Made by a program: the position numbers and the translations under genes. The notes beneath the pieces are model-generated. The model had not been told where the DNA came from and did no database searches. It saw only the letters and a list, made by a program, of their open reading frames with translations. 64,000 nucleotides of DNA from Hydractinia symbiolongicarpus (lineage: Eukaryota > Cnidaria > Hydrozoa > Anthoathecata > Hydractiniidae). The stretch spans positions 29,515,001 to 29,579,000 of the forward strand of contig NC_079885.1 of the NCBI RefSeq assembly GCF_029227915.1, written 5' to 3'. This document shows positions 57,831-64,000 of the stretch, piece by piece. Within the stretch, counting starts at the first letter, position 1. Each line of letters opens with the position of its first letter.

Positions 57831-59979
57831 GGAGTAAACACATTTCCCGAACGATTTTTTAAATTATTTTTTCACCACTAAAACGCATGAGACTTGTAGT
57901 TTTCAAAAGTGTTTTCATTTTTGATGAGACGCTGAATAAAAGAAGTTTAATCGCCGGCAAACGAAAACCCGCGATTTCCCGTAAATCCTGGGCTTGGCCC
58001 GTACAGTTGAATGTATCTAAAGAAAGTACCCAGGGAGTACACTAATTTCCCGAACGATTTTTCAAATTATTTCTGCACCACTAGAACGAATGAGACTTGT
58101 AGTTTTCAAAAATGTTTTCATTTTTAATGAGACGCTTAATGAAAGAGGTTTAATCGCCGGCAAACGAAAACCCGCTGTTTCCCGTAAATGCCGGGCTTGT
58201 CCCGTATAGTCGAATGTATACAGAGAAAGTACCCTGTGAGTAAACTCATTTCCAGAACGATTTTTAAATTATTTTTTCACCACTAAAACGCATGAGATTT
58301 GTAGTTTTCAAAAATGTTTTCATTTTTGATGAGACGCCTAATGAAAGAGGTTTAATCGCCGGCAAACGAAAACCCGCAATTTCCCGTAAATCCCGGGCTT
58401 GGCCCGTATAGTCGAATGTATACAAAGAAAGTACCCTGTGAGTAAACTTATTTCCAGAACGATTTTTAAATTATCTTTTCACCACTAAAACGCATGAGAC
58501 TTGTAGTTTTTAAAAATGTTTTCATTTTTGATGAGACGCTGAATAAAAGAAGTTTAATCGCCGGCAAACTGAAACCTGCGATTTCCCGTAAATCTCGCAC
58601 TCGGCCCGTATAGTCAAAAGTATACAAAGAAAGTACCCTGGGAGTAAACTCATTTCCCGAACGATTTTTTAATTATTATTTCACCACTAAAGCCCATGAG
58701 ACTTGCAGTTTTTAAAAATGTTTTCATTTTTGATGAGACGCTGAATAAAAGAAGTTTAATCGCCGGCAAACGAAAACCCGCGATTTCCCGTAAATCCCGT
58801 GCTCGGCCCGTATAGTCAAAAGTATACAAAGAAAGTACCCAGGGAGTAAACTCATTTCCCGAACGATTTTTTAAATTTTTTTTTCACCACTAAAACGCAT
58901 GAGACTTGTAGGTTTCACAAATGTTTTCATTTTTGATGAGACGCTTAATGAAAGAGGTTTAATCGCCGGCAAACAAAAACCCGCGATTTCCCGTAAATCC
59001 CGGCTTGGCCCGTATAGTCGAATGTATACAAAGAAAGTACCCTGTGAGTAAACTCAATTCCAGAACGATTTTTAAATTATTTTTTCACCACTAAAACGCA
59101 TGAGATTTGTAGTTTTCAAAAATGTTTTCATTTTTGATGAGACGCCTAATGAAAGAGGTTTAATCGCCGGCAAACGAAAACCCGCAATTTCCCGTAAATC
59201 CCGGGGTTGGCCCGTACAGTCGAATGTATACAAAGAAAGTACCCAGGGAGTAAACTCATTTCCCAAACGATTTTTTAATTATAATTTCACCACTAAAGCC
59301 CATGAGACTTGCAGTTTTTAAAAATGTTTTCATTTTTGATGAGACGCTGAATAAAAGAAGTTTAATCGCCGGCAAACGAAAACCCGCGATTTCCCGTAAA
59401 TCCCGGGCTCGGCCCGTATAGTCAAAAGTATACAAAGAAAGTACCCAGGGAGTAAACTCATTTCCCGAACGATTTTTTAAATTATTTTTTCACCACTAAA
59501 ACGCATAAGACTTGCAGTTTTCAAAAATGTTTTCATTTTTGATGGGACGCTGAATAAAAGAAGTTTAATCGCCGGCACACGAAAACCCGCGATTTCCCCT
59601 AAATCCCGGGCTTGGCCCGTGTAGTCAAATGTATACAAAGAAAGTACCCAGGAAGTAAACTCATTTCCCGAACGATTTTTTAATTTTTTTTTTCACCACT
59701 AAGACGCATGAGACTGGTAGTTTTCAAAAATGTTTTCATTTTTGATGAGACGCTTAATGAAAGCGGTTTAATCGCCGGCAAACAAAAACCAGCGATTTCC
59801 CGTAAATCCCGGGCTTGGCCTGTATAGTCGAATGTATACAAAGAAAGTACCCTGTGAGTAAACTCATTTCCAGAACAATTTTTTAATATATTTTTTCACC
59901 ACTAAAACGCATGAGACTTGTAGTTTTCAAAAATGTTTTCATTTTTGATGAGACGCTTAATGAAAGAGGTTTAATCGCC
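57831..59979. repeat. Mixed satellite segment leading into the last higher-order domain
   Basis: Monomers carrying GTACACTAATTTCC, CTCGCACTCGG and TGTAGGTTTCACAAATG occur here. Several recur downstream at offsets of about 2,834 and 3,038 bp, which shows related but not identical block lengths. Confidence 0.55.
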
Positions 59980-62900
59980 GGCAAACAAAAACCAGCGATA
60001 TCCCCTAAATCCCGGGCTTGGCCCGTGTAGTCAAATGTATACAAAGAAAGTACCCAGGGAGTAAACTCATTTCTCGAACGATTTTTTAAATTTTTTTTTC
60101 ACCACTAAAACGCATGAGACTTGTAGTTTTCAAAAATGTTTTCATTTTTGATGAGACGCTTAATGAAAGAGGTCTAATCGCCGGCAAACAAAAACCCGCG
60201 ATTTCCCGTAAATCCCGGGCTTGGCCCGTATAGTCGAATGTATACAAAGAAAGTACCCAGGGAGTAACTCATTTCGCGAACGATTTTTTAAATTATTTTT
60301 TCACCACTAAAGCCCATGAGACTTGCAGTTTTTAAAAATGTTTTCATTTTTGTGGAGACGCTGAATAAAAGAAGTTTAATCGCCGGCAAACGAAAACCCG
60401 CGATTTCCCGTAAATCCAGGTCTCGGCCCGTATAGTCAAAAGTATACAAAGAAAGTACCCAGGGAGTAAACTCATTTCCCGAACGATTTTTTAAATTTTT
60501 TTTTCACCACTAAAACGCATGAGACTTGTAGGTTTTAAAAATGTTTTCATTTTTGATGAGACGCTTAATGAAAGAGGTTTAATCGCCGGCAAACGAAAAC
60601 CCGCGATTTCCCGTAAATCCCGGGCTTGGCCCGTATAGTCAAAAGTATACAAAGAAAGTACCCAGGGAGTAAACACATTTCCCGAACGATTTTTTAAATT
60701 ATTTTTTCACCACTAAAAAGCATGAGACTTGTAGTTTTCAAAAGTGTTTTCATTTTTGATGAGACGCTGAATAAAAGAAGTTTAATCGCCGGCAAACGAA
60801 AACCCGCGATTTCCCGTAAATCCCGGGCTCGGCCCGTATAGTCAAAAGTATACAAAGAAAGTACCCAGGGAGTAAACTCATTTCCCGAACGATTTTTTAA
60901 ATTTTTTTTTCACCACTAAAACGCATGAGACTTGTAGGTTTCACAAATGTTTTCCTTTTTGATGAGACGCTTAATGAAAGAGGTTTAATCGCCGGCAAAC
61001 AAAAACCCGCGATTTCCCGTAAATCCCGGCTTGGCCCGTATAGTCGAATGTATACAAAGAAAGTACCCTGTGAGTAAACTCATTTCCAGAACGATTTTTA
61101 AATTATTTTTTCACCACTAAAACGCATGAGATTTGTAGTTTTCAAAAATGTTTTCATTTTTGATGAGACGCCTAATGAAAGAGGTTTAAACGCCGGCAAA
61201 CGAAAACCCGCAATTTCCCGTAAATCCCAGGCTTGGCCCGTATAGTCGAATGTATACAAAGAAAGTACCCTGTGCGTAAACTTATTTCCAGAACGATTTT
61301 TAAATTATCTTTTCACCACTAAAACGCATGAGACTTGTAGTTTTCAAAAATGTTTTCATTTTTGATGAGACGCTGAATAAAAGAAGTTTAATCGCCGGCA
61401 AACGGAAACCTGCGATTTCCCGTAAATCTCACACTCGGCCCGTATAGTCAAAAGTATACAAAGAAAGTACCCAGGAAGTAAACTCATTTCCCGAACGATT
61501 TTTTAATTATTATTTCACCACTAAAGCCCATGAGACTTGCAGTTTTTAAAAATGTTTTCATTTTTGATGAGACGCTGAATAAAAGAAGTTTAATCGCCGG
61601 CAAACGAAAACCCGCGATTTCCCGTAAATCCCGGGCTCGGCCCGTATAGTCAAAAGTATACAAAGAAAGTACCCAGGGAGTAAACTCATTTCCCGAACGA
61701 TTTTTTAAATTTTTTTTTCACCACTAAAACGCATGAGACTTGTAGGTTTCACAAATGTTTTCATTTTTGATGAGACGCTTAATGAAAGAGGTTTAATCGC
61801 CGGCAAACAAAAACCCGCGATTTCCCGTAAATCCCGGCTTGGCCCGTATAGTCGAATGTATACAAAGAAAGTACCCTGTGAGTAAACTCATTTCCAGAAC
61901 GATTTTTAAATTATTTTTTCACCACTAAAACGCATGAGATTTGTAGTTTTCAAAAATGTTTTCATTTTTGATGAGACGCCTAATGAAAGAGGTTTAATCG
62001 CCGGCAAACGAAAACCCGCAATTTCCCGTAAATCCCGGGCTTGGCCCGTACAGTCGAATGTATACAAAGAAAGTACCCTGTGAGTAAACTCATTTCCAGA
62101 ACGATTTTTAAATTATCTTTTCACCACTAAAACGCATGAGACTTGTAGTTTTCAAAAATGTTTTCATTTTTGATGAGACGCTGAATAAAAGAAGTTTAAT
62201 CGCCGGCAAACGGAAACCTGCGATTTCCCGTAAATCCCGCACTCGGCCCGTATAGTCAAAAGTATACAAAGAAAGTACCCAGGGAGTAAACTCATTTCCC
62301 AAACGATTTTTTAATTATAATTTCACCACTAAAGCCCATGAGACTTGCAGTTTTTAAAAATGTTTTCATTTTTGATGAGACGCTGAATAAAAGAAGTTTA
62401 ATCGCCGGCAAACGAAAACCCGCGATTTCCCGTAAATCCCGGGCTCGGCCCGTATAGTCACAAGTATAAAAAGAAAGTACCCAGGGAGTAAACTCATTTC
62501 CCGAACGATTTTTTAATTATAATTTCACCACTAAAGCCCATGAGACTTGCAGTTTTTAAAAATGTTTTCATTTTTGATGAGACGCTGAATAAAAGAAGTT
62601 TAATCGCCGGCAAACGAAAACCCGCGATTTCCCGTAAATCCCGGGCTCGGCCCGTATAGTCACAAGTATAAAAAGAAAGTACCCAGGGAGTAAACTCATT
62701 TCCCGAACGATTTTTTAAATTATTTTTTCACCACTACAACGCATGAGACTTGTAGTTTTTAAAAATGTTTTCATTTTTGATGAGACGCTTAATGAAAGAG
62801 GTTTAATCGCCGGCAAACAAAAACCAGCGATTTCCCCTAAATCCCGGGCTTGGCCCGTGTAGTCAAATGTATACAAAGAAAGTACCCAGGGAGTAAACTC

Positions 62901-64000
62901 ATTTCTCGAACGATTTTTTAAATTTTTTTTTCACCACTAAAACGCATGAGACTTGTAGTTTTCAAAAATGTTTTCATTTTTGATGAGACGCTTAATGAAA
63001 GAGGTCTAATCGCCGGCAAACAAAAACCCGCGATTTCCCGTATATCCCGGGCTTGGCCCGTATAGTCGAATGTATACAAAGAAAGTACCCAGGGAGTAAC
63101 TCATTTCGCGAACGATTTTTTAAATTATTTTTTCACCACTAAAGCCCATGAGACTTGCAGTTTTTAAAAATGTTTTCATTTTTGTGGAGACGCTGAATAA
63201 AAGTTTTTTAATCGCCGGCAAACGAAAACCCGCGATTTCCCGTAAATCCAGGTCTCGGCCCGTATAGTCAAAAGTATACAAAGAAAGTACCCAGGGAGTA
63301 AACTCATTTCCCGAACGATTTTTTAAATTTTTTTTTCACCACTAAAACGCATGAGACTTGTAGGTTTTAAAAATGTTTTCATTTTTGATGAGACGCATAA
63401 TGAAAGAGGTTTAATCGCCGGCAAACGAAAACCCGCGATTTCCCGTAAATCCCGGGCTTGGCCCGTATAGTCAAAAGTATACAAAGAAAGTACCCAGGGA
63501 GTAAACACATTTCCCGAACGATTTTTTAAATTATTTTTTCACCACTAAAAAGCATGAGACTTGTAGTTTTCAAAAGTGTTTTCATTTTTGATGAGACGCT
63601 GAATAAAAGAAGTTTAATCGCCGGCAAACGAAAACCCGCGATTTCCCGTAAATCCCGGGCTCGGCCCGTATAGTCAAAAGTATACAAAGAAAGTACCCAG
63701 GGAGTAAACTCATTTCCCGAACGATTTTTTAAATTTTTTTTTCACCACTAAAACGCATGAGACTTGTAGGTTTCACAAATGTTTTCCTTTTTGATGAGAC
63801 GCTTAATGAAAGAGGTTTAATCGCCGGCAAACAAAAACCCGCGATTTCCCGTAAATCCCGGCTTGGCCCGTATAGTCGAATGTATACAAAGAAAGTACCC
63901 TGTGAGTAAACTCATTTCCAGAACGATTTTTAAATTATTTTTTCACCACTAAAACGCATGAGATTTGTAGTTTTCAAAAATGTTTTCATTTTTGATGAGA
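59980..64000. repeat. 14-monomer higher-order repeat, 2,832 bp, continuing past the window
   Basis: TTCTCGAACG is at 60071 and 62903 and TGTTTTCCTTTTTGATG at about 60946 and 63778, both 2,832 bp apart. Segment 59980-61168 is repeated as about 62812-64000. The array is still running at the last base. Confidence 0.8.

Larger units (their letters stand above)
7417..64000. repeat. Satellite DNA array, monomer about 203 bp, about 280 copies
   Basis: A single head-to-tail family fills the rest of the window and runs off its end in mid-monomer. Landmarks such as CATGAGACTTG fall at 7519, 7721, 7923 and 8126, giving a period of 202-203 bp. A typical monomer has about 38% G+C with two halves: an A/T-rich half (TTTTTTAAATTATTTTTTC and a 9-bp hairpin) and a CpG-rich half (GCCGGCAAACG, CCCGCGATTTCCCG, CCCGGGCTTGGCCCG). 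Linked variants define subtypes: GTCGAATG followed by CCCTGTGAG and TTCCAGAACG, versus GTCAAAAG followed by CCCAGGGAG and TTCCCGAACG; GCTGAATAAAAGAAG versus GCTTAATGAAAGAGG; and AAAACGCATGAGACTTGTAG versus AAAGCCCATGAGACTTGCAG. Every copy I examined has the same orientation, with no inserted transposon. The first monomer lacks about 9 bp. The role could be centromeric, pericentromeric or subtelomeric heterochromatin, which the sequence alone does not decide. Confidence 0.97.

Noticed and set aside
7676-63508. Many 60-121 codon frames within the satellite, mostly on the minus strand, giving similar peptides
   Set aside because: They recur with the monomer and exist because it lacks stops in one frame. 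The 203-bp period is not a multiple of three, so frames break at nearly every unit, lengths vary with indels, and many have no ATG. They are by-products of the repeat.
7417-64000. CRISPR array
   Set aside because: The period is about 203 bp with homologous sequence throughout. There are no unique spacers between short repeats and no cas genes.
7417-64000. Long terminal inverted repeat or internal repeat of the viral element
   Set aside because: At least 56 kb of one-way tandem monomers is far too long for a terminal repeat, shares no sequence with the viral block, and has no inverted partner in the window.
1-64000. tRNA, rRNA or other known structural RNA genes
   Set aside because: I saw no cloverleaf, rRNA-like or snRNA-like sequence. 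The satellite hairpins are short simple dyads.
7417-64000. Transposon insertions or orientation switches within the satellite
   Set aside because: The landmark CACTAAAACGCATGAG-type sequence stays on the plus strand throughout the stretches examined, and no gap longer than one monomer of unrelated sequence was found.

Overview
The window has two unlike parts. Bases 1 to about 7,400 are a compact block of nine closely packed reading frames that looks like the virion-building part of an endogenous DNA virus or Polinton-like element. Bases from about 7,417 to the window end (some 56.6 kb) are one uninterrupted, single-orientation satellite DNA array with a monomer of about 203 bp. A large satellite array beside an intronless viral gene block points to a eukaryotic nuclear genome, most likely an invertebrate animal. 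The monomer is rich in CpG (about 13 per 203 bp in the form I read), which fits a weakly methylated genome. The exact host cannot be named from the sequence.

Viral block. A plus-strand coiled-coil membrane protein (38-961) faces a minus-strand train that reads, in transcription order, 187-aa beta-rich protein (5636-5073), 439-aa major capsid candidate (5017-3698), A32/FtsK-HerA-like packaging ATPase (3696-3100), 205-aa membrane protein (2885-2268), 123-aa membrane protein (2245-1874), 75-aa membrane protein (1832-1605), 44-aa protein (1605-1471) and 141-aa coiled-coil membrane protein (1440-1015). A plus-strand 401-aa protein (5675-6880) diverges from the 187-aa gene across only 38 bp. The ATPase is the firm identification. 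The capsid call rests on context, length and beta-rich sequence, and the rest are unknowns of which six carry predicted membrane segments. No polymerase, integrase, protease or terminal repeat was found, so the element is either cut by the left window edge or is a fragment. Two genes appear to lack an ATG, which suggests early decay.

Control signals in the viral block. Two genes have TATATAAAC placed directly against the ATG. Several starts sit on or next to an upstream stop (TAATG, TAAAATG, TAGCATG). Two gene ends share the hairpin core GTTACAWG-NNN-CWTGTAAC, and a third gene end carries a 147-bp imperfect palindrome. A 34-bp minisatellite lies upstream of the 205-aa gene.

Junction. Between 6881 and 7416 lie the palindrome, a 65-bp G-rich tract able to form G-quadruplexes, and no convincing gene.

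Satellite. There are roughly 280 head-to-tail monomers with no inversion and no foreign insertion. Copies recur as higher-order repeats of changing size: 3-, 5-, 6-, 8-, 11-, 14-, 15-, 17- and 18-monomer blocks. This is the mark of repeated unequal exchange. Each typical monomer contains a 9-bp-stem hairpin and a GC-only hairpin, and one monomer subtype carries a motif one base short of the CENP-B box pattern. A centromeric or pericentromeric role is plausible but unproven. The many 60-121 codon open frames in the array are by-products of the repeat and are not genes.
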